Part shown: one piece after another, positions 55,273-64,000 of the stretch
Position numbering within the stretch: position 1 is the stretch's first letter
How the letters are laid out: every line of letters starts with the position of its first letter
Assembly (NCBI RefSeq): GCF_021404545.1
Contig: NZ_JAAWWD010000062.1
Location: 1-64,000 of the forward strand
Length of the DNA stretch: 64,000 nucleotides
Reading direction: 5' to 3'
From: Aestuariivita sp.
Lineage (GTDB): Bacteria > Pseudomonadota > Alphaproteobacteria > Rhodobacterales > Rhodobacteraceae
Notes under the pieces: generated by a model
Told to the model about the DNA's origin: nothing
Databases searched by the model: none
Seen by the model: the letters and a program-made list of their open reading frames with translations, nothing else
Position numbers and translations under genes: made by a program

Positions 55273-56039
55273 CCCGGCTCTTGTCCGTTCGTGACATCGC
55301 CAAGACCTATGGTGGCCGCATCGGCTGCACCGATGTCAGCTTTGATCTCTACCCCGGAGAAGTGATGGGGATCGTGGGCGAAAGCGGGTCGGGCAAATCG
55401 ACCTTGCTCAATTGTCTTGCCGGGCATCTGGCTCCTGATCGGGGCGAGGTTCTCTACGATATGCGAGGCCAAGGCTTGCGCGACACACTGACCCTTAGCG
55501 AGCCGGAACGGCGGATGCTCAGCCGCACCGATTGGGCCTTTGTCCACCAGAACCCGCGCGATGGGCTGCGGATGAGTGTCAGCGCGGGCGGCAATGTTGG
55601 CGAGCGACTGATGGCCGTGGGTGCGCGTCACTATGGCGATATCCGCGCAACGGCGACCGATTGGCTGGGCCGGGTCGAAATCCTGGAAGAACGGATCGAC
55701 GATCGTCCCTCGTCTTTTTCGGGCGGCATGCAGCAGCGCCTGCAAATCGCGCGCAACCTGGTGACCGGTCCTCGGCTGGTGTTCATGGACGAGCCCACCG
55801 GCGGCCTGGATGTCAGCGTGCAGGCGCGGCTCTTGGATCTGATGCGCGGGCTGGTGCGCGAGATGGGGCTGTCGGCCCTCATCGTGACCCACGATCTGGC
55901 GGTTGTGCGGCTCCTGGCGCATCGCATCATGGTCATGAAAGGCGGCCATGTCGTGGAGGCCGGACTGACCGATCAGGTGCTCGACGATCCACAACACCCC
56001 TATAGCCAGCTTCTGGTGTCCTCGGTGCTTCAGGTCTGA
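55269..56039 (+). CDS. phnK: C-P lyase-associated ABC ATPase PhnK
   Basis: 256 residues from MTRLLSVRDIAKTYGG. Walker [49 protein letters not shown], signature FSGGMQQRLQIARNL, Walker B LVFMDEPTGGLDVSVQ. PhnK binds the C-P lyase core through PhnJ and supports catalysis rather than transport. Confidence 0.95.
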   Translation: MTRLLSVRDIAKTYGGRIGCTDVSFDLYPGEVMGIVGESGSGKSTLLNCLAGHLAPDRGEVLYDMRGQGLRDTLTLSEPERRMLSRTDWAFVHQNPRDGLRMSVSAGGNVGERLMAVGARHYGDIRATATDWLGRVEILEERIDDRPSSFSGGMQQRLQIARNLVTGPRLVFMDEPTGGLDVSVQARLLDLMRGLVREMGLSALIVTHDLAVVRLLAHRIMVMKGGHVVEAGLTDQVLDDPQHPYSQLLVSSVLQV

Positions 56040-56072
56040 GGGGCCGGGGGCATGCAACGAAAGGCAACGCCG

Positions 56073-56756
56073 ATGATCGAGATTGAGAACCTGGGCAAGA
56101 GTTTCACCCTGCACAATCAGGGGGGGGCCACGATCCGGGTGATGGACGGCGCCAGCCTGTCGGTGGCGGCGGGTGAATGCGTGGCGCTGACCGGGCAGTC
56201 TGGCGCGGGCAAATCGACGTTGATGCGTATGGTCTATGGCAATTACCTGGCCGACGCGGGATCGGTCCGCGTGGGCGGGGTCGAGTTGGTGGGCGCCGAG
56301 CCGCGCGATGTTCTGGCACTGCGCCGCGAAACCCTGGGTTATGTCAGCCAGTTTCTGCGGGTCGTGCCACGGGTTCCCACACGCGAGGTGGTCGCCGAGC
56401 CGCTTCTGGCGCTGGGCACTCCCAGAGATACCGCGCTGGTCCGGGCGCGTGAACTGCTGACCCGCCTGCGCATTCCTGAGGCACTCTGGGGACTATCACC
56501 CACGACATTTTCGGGCGGTGAGCAACAGCGGGTGAACATCGCTCGCGGCTTTGCCCATACCTATCCGGCTCTGCTTTTGGATGAACCCACGGCCAGCCTT
56601 GATGCCGCCAACCGGGAGACCGTGCTGAGCCTGATTGATGAGGCCAAGGCGCGCGGGGCCGCGATCATCGGGATCTTCCATGATGAGGCCGCTCGAACCC
56701 GCGTCGCGGACCGGGAAATCGACGTGGCGCGGTTTACCCCAGGGCTGGCGGCATGA
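56073..56756 (+). CDS. phnL: C-P lyase-associated ABC ATPase PhnL
   Basis: 227 residues from MIEIENLGKSFTLHNQGGATIRV; this ATG has AAAGG eight bases upstream, whereas an earlier ATG at 56052 lacks a spaced site. Walker A GQSGAGKST, VSQFLRVVPRVPTREVVAEPLL, FSGGEQQRVNIARGF and LLLDEPTASLD. PhnL also acts with the C-P lyase complex. It overlaps phnN. Confidence 0.95.
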   Translation: MIEIENLGKSFTLHNQGGATIRVMDGASLSVAAGECVALTGQSGAGKSTLMRMVYGNYLADAGSVRVGGVELVGAEPRDVLALRRETLGYVSQFLRVVPRVPTREVVAEPLLALGTPRDTALVRARELLTRLRIPEALWGLSPTTFSGGEQQRVNIARGFAHTYPALLLDEPTASLDAANRETVLSLIDEAKARGAAIIGIFHDEAARTRVADREIDVARFTPGLAA

Positions 56757-57298
56757 GGTGGGGCCGGATCTATGCGGTGGTCGGCGCCTCAGGGGTCGGC
56801 AAGGACACCGTGATGGCGGCGCTCGCCAAGGCGCGGCCCGAGCTGCATTGGGTACGCCGCGTGATCACCCGGCCCGAGACGGCGGGCGGCGAGCCCTTCG
56901 AGGGCGTCAGCCTGGCCGCGTTCGAGGCGCGCCGCAATGCAGGTGAATTCGCGCTGAGCTGGGAGGCGCATGGCTTGCATTACGGTATTCCGGTGACCGC
57001 GCATGTCGCGCTCTCGGAAGGGCGGGACGCGATGTTCAATGGTTCCCGCGCAATGCTGAGAGAGGCGCAGACGGCCTTTCCTGGCATGCAGGTTCTGCAT
57101 ATCACCGCCGATGCGGCGGTGCGGGCCGCGCGACTGGCCGCACGCGGTCGCGAGACGCCAGACGAGATCGCGCGGCGGATCGCCCGCACCACGCCGCCGG
57201 TCCCATCCGGCCTGTCTGTTACGGAAATCGACAACTCCTGCCCGCTGGAGCGCAGCGTTGCCGCCTGTCTGGCCGTTCTCGACCTTGAGACCGCCTGA
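56753..57298 (+). CDS. phnN: Ribose 1,5-bisphosphate phosphokinase
   Basis: 181 residues. P-loop GASGVGKDT near 11-19, RRVITRPETAGGEPFEGVSLAAFEARRNAGEFALSWEAHGLHYGIP, typical of PhnN (guanylate-kinase-like). It converts ribose 1,5-bisphosphate to PRPP, recycling the ribosyl part of phosphonate breakdown. Confidence 0.95.
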   Translation: MRWGRIYAVVGASGVGKDTVMAALAKARPELHWVRRVITRPETAGGEPFEGVSLAAFEARRNAGEFALSWEAHGLHYGIPVTAHVALSEGRDAMFNGSRAMLREAQTAFPGMQVLHITADAAVRAARLAARGRETPDEIARRIARTTPPVPSGLSVTEIDNSCPLERSVAACLAVLDLETA

Positions 57299-57323
57299 CA
57301 CATCCATGAAAGGGACAGATCAC

Positions 57324-58463
57324 GTGCAAGAAACAATCCTGACACAGGCCCGTCTGGTCATGGAAGACGCGGTCCGCGACGGTACTTTGGTGATCCGCGA
57401 CGGACGGATTGCCGACATATCCGACGGGTCCAGCCGGGCCCCATCGGCGGTTGATTGCGAGGGCGATCTGATCATTCCCGGTCTGATCGAACTGCACACA
57501 GATAACCTTGAACGTCATATCCAGCCGCGCCCGCGCGTGGACTGGCCGCATGGTCCCGCGATCCTGGCTCACGACGGTGAGTTGGCGAGTGTCGGCGTGA
57601 CCACCGTCTTTGACGCGATGCGCGTGGGCTCGATTCCATCGGGCAAGGGGCGGTATCTGAGATACGCGCGCCCTCTGGCCACCGAGCTGATGGAGATGCG
57701 CAATGTCGGCGCTCTGAGGATCAGCCATTTTCTGCATTTGCGGGCCGAGGTTTGTTCGGAAACGCTGGAGCAAGAGCTGGCCGAGTTCACGCCCGAAGAC
57801 CGCGTCGGCCTGGTCAGCGTGATGGATCACACCCCAGGGCAACGGCAGTTCCGCGATATCTCCAAGCTCAAGCTCTACGTGCAGGGCAAGAACAACATGA
57901 CGGATGCGGATTTCGACGTGCATGTCAGCACGCTCAGGACGCTGCGCGATCAGCATGGCGACCGGCACGAACGGGTGGCCGTGTCCGAGGCCGCGCGGCT
58001 GGGCGCGATCCTGGCCAGCCATGATGATACGACGCGCGGTCAGGTGCAGGTCTCGGCCGACCACGGCATCCGTCTGGCAGAGTTTCCGACAACACATGAA
58101 GCCGCAGAAGCCTGTCACGAGCATGGTATCGCGGTGATGATGGGGGCGCCCAACCTGATCCGGGGCGGGTCGCATTCGGGCAATGTCGCGGCGCATGATC
58201 TGGCTGAGGCCGGGCTGCTCGACATTCTGTCATCCGACTATGTCCCGTCTGCCCTGCTGACCGGTGCGTTCCTGCTGGCAGATCTGTGGGGCGATTTGCC
58301 CCGCGGGATCTCGACCGTGACCGGCGCGCCTGCGCGCTCCGCCCGATTGGCGGATCGGGGCCGGATCGACCAGGGGCTTCATGCCGATCTGGTGCGGGTC
58401 GCGCGGATCGGTCAGATGCCCGTGGTCCGCGCGGTCTGGAGCCATGGCCGCAGGGTAAGCTAA
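57324..58463 (+). CDS. phnM: Alpha-D-ribose 1-methylphosphonate 5-triphosphate diphosphatase
   Basis: 379 residues from the GTG at 57324, which has AGGGA eight bases upstream and gives E. coli length (378). Amidohydrolase fold: PGLIELHTDNLERHIQPRPRVDWP (metal His), VMDHTPGQRQFRD, ILASHDDTT, GAPNLIRGGSHSGN, and ILSSDYVPSALL. It releases diphosphate from the PhnI product. An in-frame ATG at 57306 is an alternative start. Last gene of the operon. Confidence 0.96.
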   Translation: MQETILTQARLVMEDAVRDGTLVIRDGRIADISDGSSRAPSAVDCEGDLIIPGLIELHTDNLERHIQPRPRVDWPHGPAILAHDGELASVGVTTVFDAMRVGSIPSGKGRYLRYARPLATELMEMRNVGALRISHFLHLRAEVCSETLEQELAEFTPEDRVGLVSVMDHTPGQRQFRDISKLKLYVQGKNNMTDADFDVHVSTLRTLRDQHGDRHERVAVSEAARLGAILASHDDTTRGQVQVSADHGIRLAEFPTTHEAAEACHEHGIAVMMGAPNLIRGGSHSGNVAAHDLAEAGLLDILSSDYVPSALLTGAFLLADLWGDLPRGISTVTGAPARSARLADRGRIDQGLHADLVRVARIGQMPVVRAVWSHGRRVS

Positions 58464-58871
58464 GCACGGCCCCTCCGCGGGTCCGATCAGGGCAGCAAGG
58501 CGCACGTTCTTCGCGATACCACCGCCGCTGGGTTGAAGGGCAGGCCCAAGAGAATTTTCTGACAGGGTCTGTGTGGCGGACGGTCTGATCGGCGAACAGG
58601 TCAGCTTTGCCACTGGTTTGCCGCCTCACGTCGCGTTCAGCTCTTCCTGCCTCGCCGACGTCATGACCCGCTGGTCGGTATCACTCGCGTCTTCGCCCGC
58701 GTTGCCGGACCAAAGGCCTTGCTGGCCATAGGTCGGGTCACGTCCGATGCCTGCGGACGGATCATCCGGCCCGCGATCCTTGCAGCGGGTGGGGTGATCC
58801 CGCTCAGGCGTGCCACGTCCGATTGCCGCATGCCCCTTTTTCTTTTGCGATCATGTGATAGCTGAGCAGGC
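58464..58871. other. 408-base gap after phnM
   Basis: No convincing gene in either direction. Short frames on both strands (e.g. around 58661-58900) show no recognisable family. It should contain the phnM terminator and the promoter of the export operon, but I see no strong hairpin with T-run. Confidence 0.5.
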
Positions 58872-59528
58872 ATGCTGCTTGAGATCGAAAACCTGACCAA
58901 ATCCTACCCCAGCTCCGATGGGCCGGTGCCGGTTCTGCGCGGCGTCGACTTGAGCCTTGATGTGGGGCAGACATTGGCGCTGACCGGCGAATCCGGATCG
59001 GGCAAAAGCACTCTGCTGCATCTGGTGGGTGGGCTCGATCACGCCGATAGCGGCAGCATCCGTATCGCGGGGCAGGAGGTGACCACTCTCGATGATCAAG
59101 GCCGTGCGGCGCTCAGGCGCCATGAGGTTGGCGTGGTTTTTCAGCAGTTTAACCTGATCCCCTCATTGGATGTTGCCGCCAACATCGCATTTCAGGCACG
59201 TCTGTCCGCACAGGCCGATCCGACCCGGATCGAGGACCTGGCGCGCGCGCTGGGGCTGACCGATCACTTGCGCAAATATCCCGAGGCGTTGTCGGGCGGT
59301 CAACAACAGCGCGTCGCCATCGCCCGCACGCTTGCCGCGCGGCCCCGGCTGGTATTGGCGGACGAACCGACCGGCAATCTCGACGAGGCCACGGCGGGAG
59401 AGGTTCTGACCCAGATGCTGGACCTGGTGGCCGAAACCGGAGCGGCTCTGATGGTGGTGACGCATTCTGCCGGTGTGGCCGCGCGCATGGGCAGGCGCGT
59501 GCATCTGAGCGGCGGTCATCTGGCATGA
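58872..59528 (+). CDS. LolD/AttE-like ABC transporter ATP-binding protein
   Basis: 218 residues. Walker [10 protein letters not shown] near 38-46, [43 protein letters not shown], signature [14 protein letters not shown], Walker [18 protein letters not shown]. The MacB/LolD subfamily energises FtsX-type permeases rather than classic importers. It overlaps the permease by four bases. Confidence 0.93.
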   Translation: MLLEIENLTKSYPSSDGPVPVLRGVDLSLDVGQTLALTGESGSGKSTLLHLVGGLDHADSGSIRIAGQEVTTLDDQGRAALRRHEVGVVFQQFNLIPSLDVAANIAFQARLSAQADPTRIEDLARALGLTDHLRKYPEALSGGQQQRVAIARTLAARPRLVLADEPTGNLDEATAGEVLTQMLDLVAETGAALMVVTHSAGVAARMGRRVHLSGGHLA

Positions 59529-61927
59529 CTGGCGCGGCGCTGGCGGCGCTCTGGTCGCACTGGGCGCGCAACCCGCTCCAGCTTTTCACACTGATCGCCG
59601 GTCTGGCGCTGGCCACGGCGCTCTGGTCCGGCGTTCAGGCGATCAACGCCGAAGCGCGGGCGAGCTACGATGCCGCCGCGGCAACACTGGGTGAAGGGCG
59701 CTTTGATCAGCTCTTGCCGCGTGTGGGCGAGACGATCCCGCAGGAGAGATACATCGCGCTCAGGCGGGCGGGCTGGCAGGTCTCGCCGGTGCTGGAGGGA
59801 CGGTTGGCCACGCCGGACGGCAGCATACGTCTGCTGGGCCTCGACCCGATGACCAGCCCGGGCGGGCTGTCGCCGGTGGCGTTGGGTGGCGAGGATATGG
59901 ACCTGGTCTCCTTTCTGTCGGACGGGATCATCTTTGCCGATGCGGTCACGGCAGCCCAGATCGCGAGCGTCGTCGATCTTGAGGTGATCGTGGACCCGTC
60001 TGTCGCCCCAGGTCTGGCATTGACGGATATCGGTGTGGCGCAACGGCTCTTGGATCGCGGGGGAGTGTTGACCCGGCTGATCCTGGCACAGGTTCAGCCC
60101 AAGGGCCTCGTTCCGCTGACTGAACTGGCTCCGGACCTAATGCGCCGCGTCGCTCAGGAGGGCAGTGACCTGGGTCGGCTGACCGACAGCTTTCATCTGA
60201 ACCTGACCGCATTTGGGTTTCTGAGCTTTGCAGTGGGCATCTTTATCGTTCACGGGGCGATCGGGCTGGCGTTTGAGCAACGCCGCACCATGGTGAGGAC
60301 GCTGCGCGCGCTGGGTCTGCCGTTGCGCCGTCTGGTGTGGCTGATGGTCGCCGAACTGGCGGTATTCGCATTGCTTGCAGGCACTCTGGGTGTGGTCTTG
60401 GGATATCTCATCGCGGCGATGCTGCTGCCGGATGTGGCGGCCACTCTGCGCGGGCTTTACGGAGCGGATGTAGCCGGTTCCATCCGGCTGCGCCCGGGCT
60501 GGTGGTTGTCGGGCTATGCCATAGCGCTGGGCGGAACGGCGATGGCCGCCGCAGGCGCGCTTTGGCAGATCGCGCGCATGCCGCTTCTGGCCAGCGCAAG
60601 ACCGCGCGCGTGGGTCATGGCACGCGGGGCGGGCGCGGCACGGTCGGGGGCCTTGGCCGCCGGATTGCTGCTCGGTGCGGGCGCGCTGGCGCTATGGGGA
60701 TCGGGTATGGTGATGGGGTTTGCTCTGCTGGCATGCCTTCTGACCGGTGCTGCCCTCGCGCTGCCACTGCTGCTGCGCATTGTGCTCGGCATCTGTCAGG
60801 CCCGCGCACGCGGCGTGGTCGCACACTGGTTCTGGGCCGACACCCGCCAGCAATTGCCGGGGATGAGCCTTGCCCTGATGGCACTGTTGCTGGCGATTGC
60901 GGCGAATATCGGCGTGTCGACCATGGTGTCGAGCTTCCGTCTGACCTTCGTCGGCTTTCTTGATCAGCGATTGGCGCCCGAGCTTTTTGTCGGGGTCGAG
61001 GATGCGCGCGAGGCTGCTGCCCTCGAGGCGTTCCTGGAGGGTCGCGCCCGGGAGGTTCTGCCGGTTCTGTCGGTCGAGACCCGTATGGCCGGTTTGCCTG
61101 CCGATCTCTATGGCGCCCGCATCGGCATGACCTATCGCGAGAACTGGCGGTTTCTGGCCTCGGACGGGCCGGTCTGGGACCGTGTCGCGGCGGGCGAGGC
61201 GGTGATCGTGAATGAGCAATTGGCGCGCCGCTCCGGCCTTTGGGTCGGAGGGGAACTGGCGGTGGCACCGGATGTGATCCTGCCGGTGATCGGGATCGTC
61301 GCCGATTACGGCAATCCGATCGGCCAGGCGGTGATCTCCGAAGCGCTTTTTCAGCGCCTGTTCCCCGACATCATCGCAACCCGGTTCGGCCTGCGCACCG
61401 ACGATGCAGACAGGCTGCGCACTGCGCTGACCAGCGAGTTCGGGATGTCAGAGGCCGTGATGATCGACCAAAAAGACATCAAAGCCTTCTCGCTTGAGGT
61501 GTTCGAGCGGACCTTTACCGTGACCGGGGCGCTGAACGTGCTGACCCTGGCCGTGGCCGGCTTTGCCATTCTGATGAGCCTGCTCACACTGGCCGCGATC
61601 CGATTGCCGCAGCTTGCCCCGGTCTGGGCGCTGGGATTGACCCGTGCGACGCTTGGGCGACTTGAGTTGTTGCGCGCCGTGGTTCTGGCGCTCTTGACCG
61701 CAGTGTTGGCGCTGCCGCTGGGACTGGCGCTGGCCTGGGTTCTTTTGACAATCGTGAATGTGGAGGCGTTCGGTTGGCGATTGCCGATGTATCTCTTCCC
61801 CCTTGATTATGCGCGGCTCGGCCTTTTTGCGCTGATGGCGGCCGTTATGGCGGCGCTCTGGCCGGCACGGCGGCTGGCGCGCACCGCGCCGGGTGAGTTG
61901 TTGAAGGTGTTTGCCAATGAGCGTTAG
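59525..61927 (+). CDS. FtsX-like permease (two fused domains)
   Basis: 800 residues with two FtsX halves, each with its own large extracytoplasmic loop. The first helix is about 15-35 ([21 protein letters not shown]); further helices are near 230-260, 285-310, 335-360 ([21 protein letters not shown]) and 380-430. The second half has [28 protein letters not shown] and the terminal [25 protein letters not shown] and [26 protein letters not shown]. It resembles the two permease components AttF and AttG joined in one. The following gene overlaps it by 11 bases. Confidence 0.9.
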   Translation: MTGAALAALWSHWARNPLQLFTLIAGLALATALWSGVQAINAEARASYDAAAATLGEGRFDQLLPRVGETIPQERYIALRRAGWQVSPVLEGRLATPDGSIRLLGLDPMTSPGGLSPVALGGEDMDLVSFLSDGIIFADAVTAAQIASVVDLEVIVDPSVAPGLALTDIGVAQRLLDRGGVLTRLILAQVQPKGLVPLTELAPDLMRRVAQEGSDLGRLTDSFHLNLTAFGFLSFAVGIFIVHGAIGLAFEQRRTMVRTLRALGLPLRRLVWLMVAELAVFALLAGTLGVVLGYLIAAMLLPDVAATLRGLYGADVAGSIRLRPGWWLSGYAIALGGTAMAAAGALWQIARMPLLASARPRAWVMARGAGAARSGALAAGLLLGAGALALWGSGMVMGFALLACLLTGAALALPLLLRIVLGICQARARGVVAHWFWADTRQQLPGMSLALMALLLAIAANIGVSTMVSSFRLTFVGFLDQRLAPELFVGVEDAREAAALEAFLEGRAREVLPVLSVETRMAGLPADLYGARIGMTYRENWRFLASDGPVWDRVAAGEAVIVNEQLARRSGLWVGGELAVAPDVILPVIGIVADYGNPIGQAVISEALFQRLFPDIIATRFGLRTDDADRLRTALTSEFGMSEAVMIDQKDIKAFSLEVFERTFTVTGALNVLTLAVAGFAILMSLLTLAAIRLPQLAPVWALGLTRATLGRLELLRAVVLALLTAVLALPLGLALAWVLLTIVNVEAFGWRLPMYLFPLDYARLGLFALMAAVMAALWPARRLARTAPGELLKVFANER

Positions 61928-62960
61928 AGCTCTCGTCCTTGCCCTCTGCCTGCTTCCATGTGCAGCTTTGGCACAAGGCTTTGCCGGGCTCGGCACCGAT
62001 GCGGACGGCTTTGCGGTCCCACAACCCAATCCGCGGTTCGATTTTCCAGCAGATCATGGCCCGCATCCAGATTACCGCATCGAATGGTGGTATCTGACGG
62101 CCAACCTTACCGGACCGGATGGCGCGATCTATGGGGTGCAATGGACGCTCTTTCGATCCGCCCTTGCGCCGCACTCCGAAGAGGGCTGGGGCGACCCGCA
62201 GATCTGGTTCGCCCATGCCGCCGTCACCACGCCAGAGGATCACTTTGTCGCCGAACGTCTTGCACGCGGCGGCATCGGGCAGGCCGGGGTCACTGTCCAG
62301 CCCTTTGCCGCCTGGATCGACGATTGGCAGATGGCGGGCGCGCGCTTTGACCAGATGCGGCTCACGGCCTCCGGCCCGGCCTTTCGATACGATCTGGCGC
62401 TCAGCGCGCAAGGCCCCTTGGTCTTTCACGGCGAGGGGGGCTATTCGGTAAAATCGGCCAAGGGGCAGGCCAGCTATTATTACTCCCAGCCGTTCTTTGC
62501 AGTCGACGGCGTGCTCAGTCTTCCCCAAGGGGATGTGCCGGTGACGGGGGCGGCGTGGCTGGATCGCGAATGGTCCTCTCAACCGCTGGCCGAGGATCAA
62601 ACCGGCTGGGACTGGTTCTCTCTGTCATTTGAGGCAGGAACCAAGCTGATGGGATTTCGCCTGCGCCAGGAGGATGGCAGTCATTTCACCTCTGCCACCT
62701 GGATCGAACCGGACGGGGTCACCACCGCCTTTCCCGACGGGGCATTCCAGGCAACGCCATTGGAGCAAACCCAGGTCGCCGGGCGCACGGTGCCCATACG
62801 CTGGCGGGTGGAGTTGCCCGAGAAAGGCGTCGATGTGACGGTCGGCGCGGTGAACCCGCAATCCTGGATGGACGTGTCTCTCCCCTATTGGGAGGGGCCC
62901 GTGTTGATCACCGGCAGCCACCGGGGCCGGGGATATCTGGAGATGACGGGTTATGAGTGA
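61917..62960 (+). CDS. Secreted CrtC/lipocalin-like protein (AttH)
   Basis: 347 residues from [19 protein letters not shown], a signal peptide cut before QGFAG, so periplasmic. The body is the CrtC-type lipocalin-like fold: FDFPADHGPHPDYRIEWWYLTANLTGPDGAIYGVQWTLF, YYYSQPFFAVDGVLSLPQGDVPVTGAAWLDREWSSQPL, DWFSLSFEAGTKLMGFRLRQEDG, and YWEGPVLITGSHRGRGYLEMTGYE. Homologues (COG5621) accompany AttE/F/G ABC exporters. Carotenoid hydratase activity is unlikely without carotenoid genes nearby. Stop overlaps the next gene by eight bases. Confidence 0.9.
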   Translation: MSVRALVLALCLLPCAALAQGFAGLGTDADGFAVPQPNPRFDFPADHGPHPDYRIEWWYLTANLTGPDGAIYGVQWTLFRSALAPHSEEGWGDPQIWFAHAAVTTPEDHFVAERLARGGIGQAGVTVQPFAAWIDDWQMAGARFDQMRLTASGPAFRYDLALSAQGPLVFHGEGGYSVKSAKGQASYYYSQPFFAVDGVLSLPQGDVPVTGAAWLDREWSSQPLAEDQTGWDWFSLSFEAGTKLMGFRLRQEDGSHFTSATWIEPDGVTTAFPDGAFQATPLEQTQVAGRTVPIRWRVELPEKGVDVTVGAVNPQSWMDVSLPYWEGPVLITGSHRGRGYLEMTGYE

Positions 62961-63505
62961 TCTCGCCGATCTGACGGCGTTTCCGGATCTTGCCTGGCAG
63001 CGGCTCGCGGACGGGGTGATCACGCCTGGATCGGCCGCGCGACACCCAAGTTTCGCCACCGTCTCGCCCGACGGCGTGCCAGAGGCGCGCACGCTTGTGA
63101 TGCGCGCCGCAGACCGGCCCCGGTCCCGCATCGAGGTGCCTACCGATCTCGCCTCCGCCAAATGCCGGAGCCTGACCGCTCCTGCGCAGGCAGAACTGCT
63201 GGTCTGGGACCCGCACCCGCGTTTGCACATCCGGCTGGCAACACGGGTCGATCGCCTCAGCGCAGACGTCATCGCCACCCACTGGGCCAAAGGTCCCACG
63301 ATCATGCGGGTTGGGCAGGGTGCGGATCCGCCGCCCGGTCGCCGATACCGGCCCCGTTTGATGTCATCGCGCACCCGGATGCGACCCGATTTGCCGTCTT
63401 GCAATGTCAGATCGAGCGGATCGACCGTCTGGAACTGGGCACGCGCCACCGCCGTGCCTCCTTGACGCGGCCGATGGTCGGGCCGGGCAGCGGGTTGCGC
63501 CATAG
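62953..63505 (+). pseudogene. Pyridoxamine 5'-phosphate oxidase-family gene broken by two frameshifts
   Basis: The first frame gives an intact N-terminus (SDLADLTAFPDLAWQRLADG, HPSFATVSPDGVPEARTLVMR, AELLVWDPHPRLHIRLATRVDRL). Near 63335 the homology moves to another frame that continues PIPAPFDVIAHPDATRFAVLQCQIERIDRLELGTRHRRA. Near 63455 it moves again to LDAADGRAGQRVAP ending in the TAG at 63503-63505. Reassembled, it is a normal-length (about 183-residue) flavin split-barrel protein. The conceptual intact gene would bind FMN. Either it is decaying or these are sequence errors. Confidence 0.8.
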
Positions 63506-63601
63506 GCGTCCGCAGACGCGTCGTCGATGCGTTGGCCGTCCTCCGTGCCGCCCGTTCCCCTGGCAGGATCTAGACCCGGCTGGCGCCTGGCACCTCTCAC
63601 G

Positions 63602-63624
63602 TGCTTCTTCTGGCTCTAAATATT
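63602..63624 (+). repeat. Dispersed extragenic repeat, copy 3
   Basis: GCTTCTTCTGGC followed by TCTAAATATTC, a degenerate copy of the element at 31399-31418, between the broken oxidase gene and the GntR gene. Confidence 0.5.
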
Positions 63625-63682
63625 CCCAGGGTTTGGGACAGCGTCCCAAGGCCCGTGCGGCCGCGCACAAATAGAATAGAAT

Positions 63683-63695
63683 GCGGCGCAGCCGC
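63683..63695 (-). terminator. Hairpin terminator of the GntR-type gene
   Basis: On the minus strand GCGGC-TGC-GCCGC just beyond the stop at 63700 is followed by ATTCTATTCTATTT. The same stem-loop sequence occurs at 31283-31295. Confidence 0.7.
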
Positions 63696-63699
63696 TCTG

Positions 63700-64000
63700 T
63701 TAGCGAACCGTATCCGGCGCGTCCAGCGTGCCTTGGTCTTGCGCATGCCAGACGCGCCCATTGGCGCCGCTGATGCGATGCATCGTCATCTCGAACCGAT
63801 AGAGCTCGGGCCTGTAGAGGATCTTGATATACTCCACCGCACGCTCCTGGATGTCATAGACGATGCGTCGCACCTCGATCAGCGGAGCGCCCGCAGGCAC
63901 ATTCAGGGCGCCCGACACCTCGGCATCCGCCAGTGTCGCGGTGATCGTCTGGCGCGCGGTTGCCACCGGGACGCCCGCCTCCTCCAGCAGCAGCAAAAGC
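63700..64000 (-). CDS. GntR family regulator, UTRA domain (5' end outside window)
   Basis: The last 98 or so residues of a GntR/HutC-type regulator; the frame is open to the window edge, so the N-terminal DNA-binding domain lies beyond 64000. Visible is the UTRA effector domain end: TITATLADAEVSGALNVPAGAPLIEVRRIVYDIQERAVEYIKILYRPELYRFEMTMHRIS. The repeated VPAGAPLIEVRR..YD pattern is characteristic. Target unknown. Confidence 0.88.
   Translation of the reverse strand, partial: LLLLLEEAGVPVATARQTITATLADAEVSGALNVPAGAPLIEVRRIVYDIQERAVEYIKILYRPELYRFEMTMHRISGANGRVWHAQDQGTLDAPDTVR

Noticed and set aside
61917-62960. Carotenoid 1,2-hydratase (crtC)
   Set aside because: The fold is shared, but a signal peptide, the FtsX-type exporter context and absence of carotenoid genes favour the AttH-like group.
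63162-63674. A separate 170-codon plus-strand gene
   Set aside because: Its middle is the displaced C-terminal part of the frameshifted oxidase; the rest is not protein-like.

Overview
The window reads as a chromosomal segment of a GC-rich alphaproteobacterium of the Rhodobacteraceae (Roseobacter-like). The reasons are the TRAP and ABC transporter repertoire, the lysC-ptsP gene pair, a roseobacter-style paa cluster, DUF1178, an EcsC-like protein and the codon bias. No name can be given from sequence alone.

Layout. 1-2.2 kb: a lower-GC gene of the Hypoth_Ymh family lies just beyond the 3' end of a tRNA-Arg(ACG), followed by a decayed IS3-type orfA. This looks like the edge of a genomic island. 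2.2-4.9 kb (minus): a DUF938 methyltransferase, a DAO-type flavin oxidoreductase and an aldo/keto reductase, with a DUF2461 gene divergent from them. 5.6-14.7 kb (minus): one catabolic operon led by an IclR regulator. It holds E1 alpha and beta of a 2-oxoacid dehydrogenase, a second thiamine diphosphate enzyme, two short-chain dehydrogenases and a DctPQM TRAP transporter. Uptake and oxidative decarboxylation of a hydroxy or oxo acid is inferred. A divergent gene encodes an unrecognised protein made of two SHGG repeats. 15.6-25.4 kb (minus): phenylacetate degradation (paaJ-A-B-C-D, an NTF2-like gene, paaE, an extra PaaA/PaaC-type ferritin-like gene, paaZ and a PaaX-like regulator) with a BKACE gene upstream. 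25.6-28.9 kb: katG divergent from oxyR.

28.9-44.5 kb is mostly housekeeping and small metabolic genes: a metallo-beta-lactamase fold protein, a GlcD-like dehydrogenase, apt, a LysE-type exporter, an M15-like peptidase, mtnP, a SulP transporter, flavin reductase, GNAT, EcsC-like, Nudix, DUF1178, SDR, a SnoaL-like protein, lysC and ptsP. 44.5-44.7 kb holds a cluster of DnaA-box-like sites next to an AT-rich stretch.

44.8-58.5 kb is a full phosphonate system. phnCDE1E2 encodes uptake and is followed by an unusual in-frame fusion of a chloramphenicol-phosphotransferase-like kinase domain to a phosphonate-type hexapeptide acyltransferase. phnF is divergent from the C-P lyase genes phnG-H-I-(HAD)-J-(VOC)-(NIPSNAP)-K-L-N-M. 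The transport genes carry intrinsic-terminator hairpins on both sides of phnD, a candidate Pho box lies before phnC, and a TTGTnTA-type dyad lies between phnF and phnG. 58.9-63.5 kb: an AttEFGH-like export module (ABC ATPase, fused FtsX permease, secreted CrtC/lipocalin-like protein) followed by a pyridoxamine-phosphate-oxidase-family gene broken by two frameshifts. The window ends inside a GntR/UTRA regulator.

The best leads for something undescribed are the kinase-acyltransferase fusion and the three extra genes inside the C-P lyase operon, the duplicated SHGG protein divergent from the IclR operon, the PaaX-like gene that lacks any ATG/GTG/TTG before its DNA-binding domain, and the DnaA-box cluster.
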